Assembly: GCA_031256755.1 (NCBI GenBank)
Contig: JAIRPZ010000077.1
Location: forward strand, 1-22,907
DNA: 22,907 nucleotides
Direction of reading: 5' to 3'
Origin: Planctomycetaceae bacterium
GTDB taxonomy: Bacteria > Planctomycetota > Planctomycetia > Pirellulales > Thermoguttaceae
The notes beneath the pieces were generated by a model, which saw nothing but the letters and a program-made list of their open reading frames with translations, did no database searches and was not told the origin of the DNA. Both the position numbers and the translations under genes were made by a program. The stretch's first letter is position 1, and every line of letters starts with the position of its first letter. Below are positions 22,858-22,907 of this stretch, in pieces.

Positions 22858-22907
22858 CCGGCGGGTTCCCCGCACCGCAGATCAGCATAACGGCATTACC
22901 GCATAGA

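Overview
The window looks like chromosomal DNA from a planctomycete. This is inferred from a PEP-CTERM secreted protein, a kinase-like/TM/FGE-sulfatase fusion, a large Gln/Asn/Gly-rich membrane protein of planctomycete type, a moderate GC content and few strong Shine-Dalgarno sites. No database search was possible. Most genes are housekeeping genes in short units of one or two. There is no phage, insertion sequence or CRISPR array.

Layout. Minus strand, 1-4133: a partial membrane protein with a low-complexity tail, a 378-base gap, and an orphan sigma-54-dependent response regulator. 4371-4694: a fumarase (fumC) remnant cut off at an AT-rich repeat. 4778-7316: divergent purM (-) and homoserine dehydrogenase (+). 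7364-11353 (-): UvrD/PcrA helicase, ribonuclease HI and an Fe-S aldo/keto reductase. 11489-15119 (+): a CinA-like protein and a pseudokinase-TM-FGE-like fusion. 15360-16805 (+): an SbcD-like phosphoesterase homologue with an in-frame repeat. 16806-17923: a dense regulatory region followed by a PEP-CTERM gene. 18139-20637 (+): RNase R. 20686-20757 (-): tRNA-Glu. 21067-22857 (+): acetolactate synthase large subunit.

The most unusual stretch is 16866-17208. It holds two copies of a 12-base sequence facing each other with centres 63 bases apart, then a near-consensus sigma-54 (-24/-12) promoter, a predicted leader hairpin, and a run of ten G inside the signal-peptide codons of the PEP-CTERM gene. 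With ten G the natural ATG frame stops after 28 codons; with nine it gives a full-length secreted protein. This suggests a sigma-54-controlled, phase-variable surface or exported protein, unless the run is a sequencing error. The sigma-54 activator at 2628-4133 is a possible but unproven regulator.

A second theme is loss of catalytic residues. The CinA C-terminal domain lacks its serine motif. The kinase-like domain lacks Lys, HRD-Asp and DFG-Asp, and its FGE-like domain lacks the two FGE cysteines. The SbcD-like protein keeps only the first metal-binding motif clearly. Several minus-strand genes have a -10 box so close to the start codon that leaderless mRNAs are likely.
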